Source: an uncultured Saccharospirillaceae bacterium
GTDB lineage: Bacteria > Pseudomonadota > Gammaproteobacteria > Pseudomonadales > Oceanobacteraceae
Length of the DNA stretch: 64,000 bases
Reading direction: 5' to 3'
Assembly (NCBI GenBank): GCA_947503895.1
Contig: CANNFT010000002.1
Location: forward strand, 434,001-498,000
Part shown: positions 29,369 to 38,160 of the stretch, one piece after another
Position numbering within the stretch: the first letter of the stretch is position 1
Layout of the letters: every line of letters starts with the position of its first letter
The notes under the pieces: generated by a model
Told to the model about the DNA's origin: nothing
Databases searched by the model: none
Seen by the model: the letters and a program-made list of their open reading frames with translations, nothing else
Translations under genes and position numbers: made by a program

Positions 29369-29746
29369 ATGAAAGCCATTATCAATACCGATAAGGCCCC
29401 TGAAGCAATTGGTACATACTCACAGGCCGTCAAAGCAGGTACGACCGTCTATCTATCGGGTCAAATTCCATTGGTTCCTGAGACAATGGAGATGGTAGAA
29501 GGCGATATTAGTGCGCAAATCCATCAAGTATTCAAAAATTTGAGCGCCGTGTGCGAAGCTGCCGGTGGTAGCCTGGCGGATATCGCTAAGCTCAATATTT
29601 TCCTGACGGACCTTGGAAATTTCGGCACTGTGAATCAGGTCATGGCAGAGTACTTCCAAGAGCCGTATCCTGCACGAGCGGCCATAGGGGTGGCAGCCCT
29701 ACCCAGAGATGCCGGTGTCGAAATGGACGGCATTCTCGAGTTATAA
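29369..29746 (+). CDS. ridA: RidA family reactive imine deaminase
   Basis: A 125-residue enzyme that hydrolyses reactive enamine/imine intermediates released by PLP enzymes such as threonine dehydratase. Family features: [22 protein letters not shown], the catalytic arginine in [13 protein letters not shown], and the ending EMDGILEL. It is the last gene of the gmk-rpoZ-spoT-ridA series and is followed by a terminator. Confidence 0.96.
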   Translation: MKAIINTDKAPEAIGTYSQAVKAGTTVYLSGQIPLVPETMEMVEGDISAQIHQVFKNLSAVCEAAGGSLADIAKLNIFLTDLGNFGTVNQVMAEYFQEPYPARAAIGVAALPRDAGVEMDGILEL

Positions 29747-29778
29747 GCCTGTCCTCACCCCTACAAAACAGACAGATG

Positions 29779-29813
29779 AAGGCCAGATCCCTTGTGGATG
29801 CTGGCCTTTTTTA
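29779..29813 (+). terminator. Terminator after ridA
   Basis: AAGGCCAGATCC pairs with GGATGCTGGCCTT (small internal irregularity), followed by TTTTATT, about 35 bases after the ridA stop. Confidence 0.85.
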
Positions 29814-29955
29814 TTGCTCGCTCAGACCAAGGTGCAATGTGATCCACAGATCACCTGCTTAAAATACAACAGGGTCGAGCCTCGACAATGCGGCTTAATC
29901 GAAGCCAGAACACTTACACAGATCAACGGAGCGATCGCTAAACATTGGTTTTTAC

Positions 29956-30510
29956 ATGAAATATCTTTTGGCATTAGCGCTCTGTGCGAGCGCCTCGTTT
30001 GCCAGTGCAGCGAAATGGTATGTGGGTTTGTCCCACATGATGATGGATTACAAAGAGCAAGGGCTTTCAGGCTCCTACACGCCGACGATGGCGGCAGCCT
30101 TGGGTGGCGTTCGTTTATCGGAGCATTTTGCGATTGAGGGGCTGTATGCCGTGGGCACGCGCACGGATGAGCGACCGGATGATAATCCTCAGGTTGGGGG
30201 GGAGAATTTGGATATTGGAGTGACCAGTTTAATGCAGGGGAGAGGCGTATTCCTTGTACCGCTCGATATGGTTTTTCATTGGTACAGTTACGCGAGCTTC
30301 ACGCAATTTGAGTTGAACAGTGCCATTGGTGAAGATGCGACTAAAGAAACGGTTTCACAAGGCAGCGACTACGGTTTGGGAACGGGATTATCCATGGGCA
30401 ATGGCCATTGGCGTGGTTTCATTGAATACGGTCGTTTCTATAATCAAAAACTGGAGAATCGACGCTTGCAGTTAAATAGCGTGCAATTGGGTGTGACCTA
30501 TCAATTCTGA
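29956..30510 (+). CDS. Outer-membrane beta-barrel protein
   Basis: A 184-residue protein with a signal peptide (MKYLLALALCASASFASA) and a mature part of alternating hydrophobic residues (WYVGLSHMMMDYK, LNSVQLGVTYQF). The last residue is the C-terminal phenylalanine typical of outer-membrane barrels recognised by the Bam complex. The size suits an 8-strand OmpA/OmpX-like barrel. No pore or enzyme function can be assigned. Confidence 0.75.
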   Translation: MKYLLALALCASASFASAAKWYVGLSHMMMDYKEQGLSGSYTPTMAAALGGVRLSEHFAIEGLYAVGTRTDERPDDNPQVGGENLDIGVTSLMQGRGVFLVPLDMVFHWYSYASFTQFELNSAIGEDATKETVSQGSDYGLGTGLSMGNGHWRGFIEYGRFYNQKLENRRLQLNSVQLGVTYQF

Positions 30511-30554
30511 CTTATCAAGCTCGGGCATGAATGCCACCAGCAACCGACAAGATT

Positions 30555-30686
30555 AGACGTGCCCTTAACATTATTGAATAAAAAAACGCACGTCTCGGCC
30601 CCTTAAAAAAGGGTCTCGCCGCCGAGCGTGCAAACACCGAAAAAGTGGTGAACTGGACTAATTGAACGCGCCTTTAAGGCGCGTTC
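30555..30686 (+). ncRNA. Candidate structured RNA
   Basis: A dense set of complementary segments: AGACGTGC (30555-30562) with GCACGTCT (30588-30595); GCACG-T-CTCGGC (30588-30599) with GCCGAGCGTGC (30621-30631), 11 pairs with one bulge, enclosing CCC...GGG; CACC (30635) with GGTG (30647); and GAACGCGCC (30664-30672) with GGCGCGTTC (30678-30686). The first two helices use the same bases and exclude each other, as in an RNA switch. It lies 45 bases after the barrel gene. No clear promoter is visible, so it could also be a 3' untranslated region or a complex terminator. No known RNA family is recognised. Strand is assumed. Confidence 0.4.
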
Positions 30687-30968
30687 TTCTAAAATCAAGA
30701 AAAATAAATTTAGGTATTAAAAGTACCGATTCCTTCGCTTTTTCATAACTGGCCAAAAGCCCAGTATTCATTCTGGCTAATCCTAATGCGCAGCACTTGA
30801 TTTATTCGGCAGGAACCTCATGAGAGTGGCTATCGATTGAATCAGGCGTGGCGTGAATGTTGTTTATTAATCTCTATATCAATAACATTTTAAAAACTCG
30901 TTCTATTTTATTTGCCTGACAAGGAATCAATTCCCGAAGCACTGTCATTTTTCGCTTATGGCAAGTGT

Positions 30969-30995
30969 CCTATTATTCGTGCCCTATTATTCGTG
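30969..30995. repeat. 13-base direct repeat
   Basis: CCTATTATTCGTG occurs twice with one base between copies (30969-30981 and 30983-30995). Its purpose is unknown; it may be a regulator-binding site or replication slippage. Confidence 0.6.
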
Positions 30996-31250
30996 GCCAA
31001 TGCTCTCTATGAAGGCAGGTGCTGAGGTTGTGCAAGACGCACCGCTCATGTTCTACATTGCATGGTGTGACCTTGTGTTGGGTTGCGGCAATATTCGCGT
31101 GTGACCTAAAACGATCAGGTAGGCTGTACGTTTATGTTTGATCAGAAAAGGCAGGTGATGAAAACTGAAGGAAATATCGGTATACGCGAGCTTGGGTAAT
31201 CAAAAATTGTTGAAAGGTGAATCGGGGAGGGGAATTGAAAGGATTAAAAA

Positions 31251-31306
31251 CTCCGCCCTAGCGGGGATAACATTGGGGGAAACAACAGGATCTTACTAGG
31301 GCAGAG
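31251..31306. other. Hairpin with purine-rich loop
   Basis: CTCCGCCCTAG (31251-31261) pairs with CTAGGGCAGAG (31296-31306) apart from one mismatch. The 34-base loop contains GGGGATAAC and GGGGGAAACAACAGG. It is not followed by a T run, so it is not a standard terminator. Confidence 0.4.
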
Positions 31307-31973
31307 AAAAACTCAATATTCTTAACACAACAAGCTCTTGCCTGTTAGCTGGAGAATCCCTTCTCCTAGTGTTTATCCTGATTTAACGCAAATCTACACC
31401 AGCAAGCTTGAAATTCAAAACATTGCTAGCCTTCCCCTCGCCAATCGGACAGCCCAATTAGACCATTCGTCGACTGTGTACTTACTCAAAAAACGCTCTT
31501 CAGCTTCAGTCCTTCTTGCACACATTACTGACTTAACAGCATTTTGGGTGGGTCTTACCGTCCGGTATTAGCATTGCCATCCTTTGCCGTTGCCCGTCAT
31601 GCTATTTTCAGCGGGTGTGTGCAGAATATACGTTAAAGGCATTTTTTTATGCTTTCAAACGAAAAAAATTGTCACATGAAAAAGAAAAAATAATTCATAA
31701 CGCTGCATTGTCTTTAATTGCGTCGATTGAACGTTCAATCAAAACAATGGCATTCGGGTTTCGAGATATTTCCTCTTATATTTTGGCAAGCGCACCATCA
31801 TTGCTCGTGGGTTATAGCAGGCTTTATTTTTAAAATTAAGCCCGCATAACGACGATTGTGCTGAGCGTGTTTAGGTGATTTCTAATGAATGGAAATACAC
31901 CTATTCATCAATCTTACATTCATACTAATAACAAATTACACCGAATTAGTTAATAAACTTAAGAGGGCTTCGG

Positions 31974-32915
31974 ATGGACAGGATTAAGTTACCCCCTATC
32001 CACTGGCTTCAAGCATTTGAAGCTTCCGCACGGCACTTAAGCTTCAAGGATGCGGCAGACGAACTTCATTTAACCGCCTCGGCGGTCAGTCAGAAAATAA
32101 AACAATTAGAAGATTCATTGGGTATTACGCTATTTACTCGCATGACTCGTACTCTGGCATTGACCTCAGCAGGTAATGATTTTCGTCATGTAGCCAAGGA
32201 TGTAATGAATTTTTACCAACAGCGTCAACGTGAATTTATGCGGCGCTTCAATCGACGAGATTTAAAACTGTCGATGATACCGTTTATTGCGTATGACATT
32301 GTTCTGCCTGCTTTGCCGCAGTTTCAGGAGCAGTATTCTGAAACTGAGTTGCGCATAGAAGCGGCGACCTCCGTGGTGAATTTTGCGGAAGACGATACCG
32401 ACGCCGCAATACGATTCGGAGCGGGAGAATGGCCGGGGTTGGTGGCGACGCCGCTTTGTCGGTGTCAGTCCGTGCTGGTTTGCTCGCCTGCATTTTTGGA
32501 GCAAAACCCCATAGATAGTCCATTGGATTTGCAAAACCATACGTTGATTTCAATGCGTGGGGTTGAAGATGTATGGAGCCTAGTCGGACAGAACTTGGGC
32601 GTGCCAGATATTTCGCGTTGCCGAACCTTAGGTGTGGACAGTTATTTAGGTGCCATGATTGCAGCGCAACAGGGTTTAGGCATTGCCATCGCGCTGAAGC
32701 CGTTAATTAATCCTTGGTTAAATGACGGTCGTCTGGTCAGTTTATTGGGCATGGAGGCGGATATGGAAGATGGCTATTACTTTGTTCGACGTGTGCAGGA
32801 CCGCGATGATCAACGCTTGCAACAGCTTTATATCTGGCTGAAAAATTTATTTCTAGAACGGGACGCAGTGACCTCGGACTGGAAAGCCAGCAAGCATTTA
32901 ACAGAGATGGTGTAG
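31974..32915 (+). CDS. LysR family regulator (GcvA-like)
   Basis: A 313-residue transcription regulator. The winged helix is at residues about 8-66 (LPPIHWLQAFEASARHLSF, then LTASAVSQKIKQLEDSLG), which carries the PP-x-x-x-LxAFEAxARxxSF pattern of the GcvA/AmpR subgroup. The effector-binding domain follows (AAIRFGAGEWPGLVATPL, LGVDSYLGAMIAAQQGLG). An AGAGGG ribosome site precedes the ATG. It is alone on its strand; the target genes and ligand are not evident. Confidence 0.9.
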   Translation: MDRIKLPPIHWLQAFEASARHLSFKDAADELHLTASAVSQKIKQLEDSLGITLFTRMTRTLALTSAGNDFRHVAKDVMNFYQQRQREFMRRFNRRDLKLSMIPFIAYDIVLPALPQFQEQYSETELRIEAATSVVNFAEDDTDAAIRFGAGEWPGLVATPLCRCQSVLVCSPAFLEQNPIDSPLDLQNHTLISMRGVEDVWSLVGQNLGVPDISRCRTLGVDSYLGAMIAAQQGLGIAIALKPLINPWLNDGRLVSLLGMEADMEDGYYFVRRVQDRDDQRLQQLYIWLKNLFLERDAVTSDWKASKHLTEMV

Positions 32916-32940
32916 CCTCACGTAAGCGGCGGTGTCGAAA

Positions 32941-32975
32941 AAAAAGACCAGCGAGAAACTCGCTGGTCTTTTTAG
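32941..32975. terminator. Bidirectional terminator between the LysR gene and argH
   Basis: AAAAAGACCAGCGAG (32941-32955) pairs with CTCGCTGGTCTTTTT (32959-32973) around an AAA loop. It can serve both the LysR gene (+) and argH (-). Confidence 0.92.
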
Positions 32976-33073
32976 TTTTTTGGGTGAAGGACTCAGGCAA
33001 TATTGGCACGCATACCCACACCCACCTTCGCGCTCACATCAGTATCTGCACAGACTCGAGTGGCCTGTATGCG

Positions 33074-34471
33074 TTAGCGACGAGAAGCAATTTTTGCTTG
33101 AGCGCGTTGTGCTGCGGCGCGTACTTGCTTGGGTGCGGTGCCGCCCAAGTGGTCTCGTGCCTGCACGGATCCTTCCAAGGTTAATACGTCAAAAACATCT
33201 TCGGTGATCATGTCGCCAAATTGTTGCAGTTCTTGAAGCGACATTTCACCGAGATCTTTATTGTGTTTTACGCCGTATCCCACCGCGCTGCCGACTATTT
33301 CATGGCTGTCGCGAAAGGCAACGCCTTTACGCACTAGGTAATCGGCTAAATCGGTTGCGGTAGAAAACCCACGCAACGCGGCCTCTCGCATGACGTCTTT
33401 TTTGGCTTTGATGTGTGGCACCATATCGGCAAAGGCACGTAAGCTGCCAGCCAACGTATCAATGCTATCAAATAAGGGTTCTTTATCTTCTTGGTTGTCT
33501 TTGTTGTAGGCCAGCGGCTGACTTTTCATGAGCGTTAATAACGACATCAAGTGGCCAAACACGCGACCGGACTTACCGCGCACCAGTTCGGGTACATCTG
33601 GATTTTTCTTCTGCGGCATAATGGATGAGCCCGTGCAGAAGCGGTCGGGTAGGTCGATGAAGTTAAATTGTGCAGAGGCCCATAGTACTAACTCTTCTGA
33701 GTAGCGGCTCAGGTGCATCATGATGATGGCGGCCGCGCTGCTGAATTCGATGGCGAAATCTCGGTCCGAAACGCTGTCCAAAGAGTTTTCTGTGGGGGCG
33801 TCAAAGCCTAATAATTCCGCAGTATAAGCTCGGTCTATCGGGTAGGTCGTGCCTGCCAACGCAGCGGCGCCTAAGGGCAGTACATTGACGCGTTTACGGC
33901 AATCTTGCAGGCGAGCGAAATCGCGCTCTAACATTTCATTCCAAGCCAATAAGTGGTGGCCAAAGGTGACTGGCTGGGCGGTTTGCAAATGGGTAAAGCC
34001 CGGCATAATGGTCTCGGCTTCTTGCGCGGCTAGACCAATGAGACCTTCTTGCAGGCGCGTCAGGTCGGCACAGAGTAAATCAATTTCGTCACGCAAAAAT
34101 AAGCGAATATCGGTGGCCACCTGATCATTTCGACTGCGTCCAGTGTGTAATTTCTTACCGGTAATACCTATTTTCTTCGTCAGCGCCGCTTCGATATTCA
34201 TGTGCACATCTTCAAGCGCAATAGACCATTCGAACTGGCCCGCTTCGATGTCGGCTTTGATTTCAGCCAAGCCTTGAATGATGGTGTCGCGCTCTGCTTC
34301 CGTGAGCACACCCACTTTGGCTAGCATCGTGGCGTGAGCCACTGAACCTTGAATATCTTGAGCGTACATGCGCTGGTCAAACTCTACCGATGCCGTAAAA
34401 CGTTGTACGAAGGCATCTGTGGCTTCACTGAAACGGCCACCCCAAGCGGAATTAGTCTGATCTTGGCTCAT
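33074..34471 (-). CDS. argH: Argininosuccinate lyase
   Basis: A 465-residue enzyme of the fumarase/aspartase superfamily that splits argininosuccinate into arginine and fumarate, the last step of arginine synthesis. The superfamily signature [12 protein letters not shown] is intact, as are [30 protein letters not shown] and [16 protein letters not shown]. Length is standard. It is divergent from algZ, the arrangement found in Pseudomonas (argH/algZ-algR). Confidence 0.97.
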   Translation of the reverse strand: MSQDQTNSAWGGRFSEATDAFVQRFTASVEFDQRMYAQDIQGSVAHATMLAKVGVLTEAERDTIIQGLAEIKADIEAGQFEWSIALEDVHMNIEAALTKKIGITGKKLHTGRSRNDQVATDIRLFLRDEIDLLCADLTRLQEGLIGLAAQEAETIMPGFTHLQTAQPVTFGHHLLAWNEMLERDFARLQDCRKRVNVLPLGAAALAGTTYPIDRAYTAELLGFDAPTENSLDSVSDRDFAIEFSSAAAIIMMHLSRYSEELVLWASAQFNFIDLPDRFCTGSSIMPQKKNPDVPELVRGKSGRVFGHLMSLLTLMKSQPLAYNKDNQEDKEPLFDSIDTLAGSLRAFADMVPHIKAKKDVMREAALRGFSTATDLADYLVRKGVAFRDSHEIVGSAVGYGVKHNKDLGEMSLQELQQFGDMITEDVFDVLTLEGSVQARDHLGGTAPKQVRAAAQRAQAKIASRR

Positions 34472-34647
34472 GATATTGGACTCTTATCAAGGTTCGAAAA
34501 TAGTGGTGGCCATTATACCCATGTCGCAAGACGCTGCCATCTTGCCGTGTCACTCAGACGTAGTGACGTCACCGTCTATCTGCCTTTTGCTTCGGTCTGC
34601 TACCCTTTGGCTTGAGGCCTAGACCGCATTGAGACAATATTCGGCAT

Positions 34648-35751
34648 ATGAATCAAACGTCTAATACTATAAGAAAATCATCTGGTGATGCGCCGGAAAC
34701 GGTGAGCTTGGCGGCCACCCAAGACTTACTGCCGGATCTTTGTCATGTGCGTGCCGTGCTGTGGCTTATCTTATTTAGCGAAGCCTTGGTCTTGGTCATG
34801 ATCCTGCTTTCCAGCGGTGCCTTGACGTTTAGCTGGATGGAGTTCGGGACTTTATCGATGTACGTGCAATGGGTTGTGCTGCTGACGGCTGCCAGTCTGT
34901 GCAGAGTGCGACTACATGTACAGCGGCTCAGTTTGAATCAACTGATGCTGCTCAGCTTCGTTGTGATTCTGTCTGTGAATTTAATGATAAGTCTGGCTGC
35001 GATGTGGGGTTTAAATCGGGTGATAGGCGAAAACCTTGGGCTCGATTGGGTGTTACGCAATCAAATTATCAGTGCGCTTGTGGGTGGTTTGTTGCTGCAT
35101 TACTTTTATGCGCAATTGCAATGGCGGCTACAGGCGCGCTCAGAACTGCAGTCACGTGTGCAGGCTTTGCAAAGTCGAATTCGACCGCATTTTCTGTTTA
35201 ACAGTATGAATATTATTGCCAGCTTGATACATGAAGACCCCGATAAAGCAGAACAAGCGGTGGAAGATTTATCCGAATTGTTTCGTGCGAGTTTAAAAGA
35301 AGCGGGCGCAGAGGTGCCGCTTGAACAGGAACTGTCGCTGTGTCGAAAGTATGTTCATATCGAACAGCTGCGTTTAAACGATCGCCTCCATATTGATTGG
35401 CAGATTGACGAGTCGACGCTTGATACACACCTCATCAAAATTCCTATGCTGACACTCCAACCTTTAATTGAAAATGCCATTTATCATGGCATACAACCGT
35501 CTGTGCAAGGCGGCACGGTCACTGTGAAAATTATTTATGCAGATAATTGGGTAAGGATCACAGTCTCAAATCCCCTACCCAGTAAGATTCAAAGTATCCG
35601 CCATGAGAAAGGCAATCACATGGCACTGGAAAATACTCGGTATCGATTGCAAGCGTTATATGGGGAAGAAATCTCCATGGGCAGTTACACCAAGGCGGAT
35701 CGATTTGAATTTGAACTGGCTTACCCATTTCGTCTGCCTGCAGGAAGGTAA
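34648..35751 (+). CDS. algZ: LytS/AlgZ-type sensor histidine kinase
   Basis: A 367-residue inner-membrane kinase. Four hydrophobic helices lie in residues about 35-155. The atypical histidine kinase domain follows with IRPHFLFNSMNIIASLI (phospho-accepting His) and the ATP-binding N-box MLTLQPLIENAIYHGI. It has the AlgZ (FimS)/LytS layout and sits directly before a LytTR response regulator and next to argH, as algZ does in Pseudomonas, where the pair controls alginate and type IV pili. The regulon here is not known. Confidence 0.88.
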   Translation: MNQTSNTIRKSSGDAPETVSLAATQDLLPDLCHVRAVLWLILFSEALVLVMILLSSGALTFSWMEFGTLSMYVQWVVLLTAASLCRVRLHVQRLSLNQLMLLSFVVILSVNLMISLAAMWGLNRVIGENLGLDWVLRNQIISALVGGLLLHYFYAQLQWRLQARSELQSRVQALQSRIRPHFLFNSMNIIASLIHEDPDKAEQAVEDLSELFRASLKEAGAEVPLEQELSLCRKYVHIEQLRLNDRLHIDWQIDESTLDTHLIKIPMLTLQPLIENAIYHGIQPSVQGGTVTVKIIYADNWVRITVSNPLPSKIQSIRHEKGNHMALENTRYRLQALYGEEISMGSYTKADRFEFELAYPFRLPAGR

Positions 35752-35794
35752 GAAGGTCAGTAGAAGTGCGCAACAGTAATGGACAAAGGCATAC

Positions 35795-36517
35795 ATGAAT
35801 ATTCTGATTGTCGATGACGAATCTTTGGGCCGATCGCGGCTGAAGCGAATGGTTGAAAAAGATGCGAATCACACCGTCATTGCAGAGGCCGAAAACGGTC
35901 GAGATGCAGTCGAGCAGGTGGCAAAACTGTCCCCTGACGTTGTCCTTATGGATATTCAAATGCCAGAAATGGATGGCATTGAGGCTGCTCGGCATATTGC
36001 CGAGTTAGAGACACCGCCTGCGATTATTTTTTGCACCGCATATGACGAATATGCCATCGAAGCGTTGAATATTCAGGCTGCTGGTTATCTGCTGAAGCCA
36101 GTGCGCAGTGAAGATTTAAAGTCCGCCTTTAAAAAGTTGAAAAAGCTGAATAAAGTTCAAGTTCAAAGTTTAAATAATAATGAGCAGCGCACACACATTA
36201 GCGCTAAAACTCGGCAGGGGTTACAGCTTATTCCTGTGGACAACATTCGATTATTTCGCGCCGATCAAAAATACGTTTCTGTATTTCATCAATATGGAGA
36301 AGTACTCATCGATGATCCATTGAAAGTATTGGAAGACGAGTTTGAAGGCGTATTTGTGCGAGTACACAGAAACGCACTAATAGCGATCAACCATGTTGTG
36401 CGAATGGAAAAGAAGGAAGACGGCAGTCAATGGTTAATATTGGAGGACGTCGAAGAACCGGTGCAAGTTAGCCGTCGACACCTTTCGAGTGTGCGTAAAA
36501 AATTAAAATCGCTCTGA
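35795..36517 (+). CDS. algR: LytTR response regulator (AlgR)
   Basis: A 240-residue response regulator. The receiver domain (1-120) has the phospho-acceptor in VVLMDIQMPEMDGIEAARH, preceded by the acidic pair in NILIVDDE and followed by KPVRSEDL. The C-terminal LytTR DNA-binding domain (about 140-238) contains IPVDNIRLFRADQKYVSVF and VRVHRNALIAINHV. It starts 43 bases after algZ, its cognate kinase. In relatives hemC follows algR; here the next gene is a toxin on the other strand. Confidence 0.93.
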   Translation: MNILIVDDESLGRSRLKRMVEKDANHTVIAEAENGRDAVEQVAKLSPDVVLMDIQMPEMDGIEAARHIAELETPPAIIFCTAYDEYAIEALNIQAAGYLLKPVRSEDLKSAFKKLKKLNKVQVQSLNNNEQRTHISAKTRQGLQLIPVDNIRLFRADQKYVSVFHQYGEVLIDDPLKVLEDEFEGVFVRVHRNALIAINHVVRMEKKEDGSQWLILEDVEEPVQVSRRHLSSVRKKLKSL

Positions 36518-36649
36518 TCGATAAGTGCGGTCATATTATGAAAGCCTCAACGCATTGTCAGACTGGCGATGGGTACAGATGGTGCGCTACGCGCCACGGC
36601 TCAGATTCTTTTGGACGAGCTTGAAAATAAATGTTCAGAAACATGTGAA

Positions 36650-36694
36650 TTAAAAAGCCCCAGCGTCTTCACTCAGCTGAGGCTTTTCATTTTC
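36650..36694 (-). terminator. Terminator between algR and the toxin gene
   Basis: AAAAGCCCCAGC pairs with GCTGAGGCTTTT with one mismatch, with A and T runs outside both arms. It can act on the toxin gene (-) and perhaps on algR (+). Confidence 0.7.
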
Positions 36695-36737
36695 TAAATA
36701 TTTTATTTAGAATCGATTATGCACATCGGACAGCGCA

Positions 36738-37925
36738 TTAGAAGTAATCTTGTGCATAAGTGCCATCGTAATGCCCGAAAATATCCATCCAGCCAGCATC
36801 AATACTCAAGCGGCCACTGGCTTCATCAATGGTGCCAATATCAGACCAGTTAGTTTCACCTTCAGAGTAATACACATCTTTAACCGTGCCATCGATTTCA
36901 AATATGGCGTTATCGTATGGGTTACGATAGGTAATGGTGTAAGGGATATTTGCAGTATATTGTGTCGTGACGCCTTTCATTGCAGCAATGGTGTAAGCAT
37001 CGACATCAAGGGTTTCAACATGGGTTTCCGTGAAAGACTGGTTGTCGATTTCTGTTTTTCCAATGGTCGTCGATAAACTAGCGGTTGTACTCCAAGTGGC
37101 ACTTTCTTTAAGGGTTAGAACCCCTGCTTTTAAATCACTACCATGCGTGACTGACATACCAACCGTAATGCCCGCCGTATTAGAGTAAGAGTCAGAGATG
37201 GAATAACCTTGGGTTAATCCAAGACGCAGCTGTTTAGATTGAATGAGGCCCGTATCATTAATACCAATATTATTTGAATACGTCAGTTGGGGTTCGGATG
37301 TGCTGGTAATTCGATCATCGTGCCAAGTAATGCCCACATATTCTAGTTCAATGAGGCCGGCCGTAATTAAATTCATGCTCCAAATTTTATCGTACTCAAC
37401 GGTGCCCCAAAAGCCTACCAATACTTGGTCATTCGGGAAGGTATAAGGGTTGGCCATTTTGTATTTATAGCCGTTGTTACTGCCCCAATACAGCTCGCGA
37501 CCATTTTCCGTCCAAAGACGCAGACGTGCTAAGCGTCCGTCTTTTTTGGTGTATATTTTAATCGTCTTAATATATTCATCAAGGGCGAGTGTTTCAGTCG
37601 AATAGTTGCTGCCATCAATTGCCCCCATGTTGACATCATCTGCATATAGATAAGCAATTTTAATCCCTTTGATACGGTCGCTGCCTTTATAAACGGTGAT
37701 GGATTCAATCTTGTCACCAGGCGTTGGGGCATAACCGCTATCGTAGTCGAATGCTGATTTTACCCAGCTGGTGCCTAAGTCATAGGCGGTGCCTTTCGTG
37801 GGGTCACCAAAGTTTCGCATGTTATTATGATAATTAGGTGTGAGGTAATCGTTTACATCTGCTGCGTGTGCTGACGTAAAACAAAAGAGTGAGGTTAATA
37901 ATAAGGTTAGTATTTTTCTTGTCAT
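36738..37925 (-). CDS. Secreted aerolysin-like pore-forming toxin with jacalin-like lectin domain
   Basis: A 395-residue exported protein. I place the start at the ATG at 37925 because it gives a good signal peptide (MTRKILTLLLTSLFCFTSAHA) after an AGGT site; a longer frame reaches 38039. Residues about 58-190 resemble a jacalin-related lectin (GDKIESITVYKGSDRIKGIKI, EYIKTIKIYTKKDGRLARLR, VLVGFWGTVEYDKI). Residues about 200-395 resemble an aerolysin pore module. Its Ser/Thr-rich alternating stretch (about 244-303; TAGITVGMSVTHGSDLK, TWSTTASLSTTIGKTE) fits the membrane-inserting hairpin. Similar lectin-aerolysin proteins bind surface glycans and form heptameric or octameric pores. An AraC regulator gene is upstream on the same strand. 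The fold call is by pattern, not alignment. Confidence 0.72.
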   Translation of the reverse strand: MTRKILTLLLTSLFCFTSAHAADVNDYLTPNYHNNMRNFGDPTKGTAYDLGTSWVKSAFDYDSGYAPTPGDKIESITVYKGSDRIKGIKIAYLYADDVNMGAIDGSNYSTETLALDEYIKTIKIYTKKDGRLARLRLWTENGRELYWGSNNGYKYKMANPYTFPNDQVLVGFWGTVEYDKIWSMNLITAGLIELEYVGITWHDDRITSTSEPQLTYSNNIGINDTGLIQSKQLRLGLTQGYSISDSYSNTAGITVGMSVTHGSDLKAGVLTLKESATWSTTASLSTTIGKTEIDNQSFTETHVETLDVDAYTIAAMKGVTTQYTANIPYTITYRNPYDNAIFEIDGTVKDVYYSEGETNWSDIGTIDEASGRLSIDAGWMDIFGHYDGTYAQDYF

Positions 37926-37995
37926 CTTGTATTTACCTGTATTAATAGCAAATTTGTGGCAGGTCGTCCTACTGCTAAATTCTAATGCGTTAACA

Positions 37996-38034
37996 GATCT
38001 GTTCAGTTTGGGTTGAAGTACCAAATGATCTGTT
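37996..38034. promoter_or_regulatory. Candidate operator upstream of the toxin gene
   Basis: GATCTGTT occurs twice in direct orientation (37996-38003 and 38027-38034), 31 bases apart, which is about three helical turns. The first copy is part of the palindrome AACAGATCTGTT. AraC-type activators bind direct repeats on one DNA face, and such a regulator is encoded just upstream. The site lies 70-110 bases before the toxin start. Confidence 0.4.
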
Positions 38035-38160
38035 TGCACTCAGTATACTAGTACATGCGAAAGTAACGATTACGCCAATAAAGAGTGTTATGCAGACAAC
38101 TTTACGTGTGTATTCATTATTGGATTTAGTCAGTGAAAAAATGAGAAAACGTAATCGTCG

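Larger units (their letters stand above)
30511..31973. other. Long non-coding stretch
   Basis: 1463 bases without a convincing protein gene. It contains the structured RNA candidate at 30555-30686, a 13-base direct repeat at 30969-30995, and a hairpin at 31251-31306. The final 100 bases precede the LysR gene and should carry its promoter. An open frame of 77 codons at 31338-31571 shows no family features. Confidence 0.55.

Noticed and set aside
31251..31306. Hairpin considered as a known riboswitch (c-di-GMP or fluoride type)
   Set aside because: Conserved loop sequences of those classes are absent.
31338..31833. Two ORFs (77 and 72 codons) upstream of the LysR gene
   Set aside because: No ribosome sites, no family features, and composition like the surrounding non-coding DNA.
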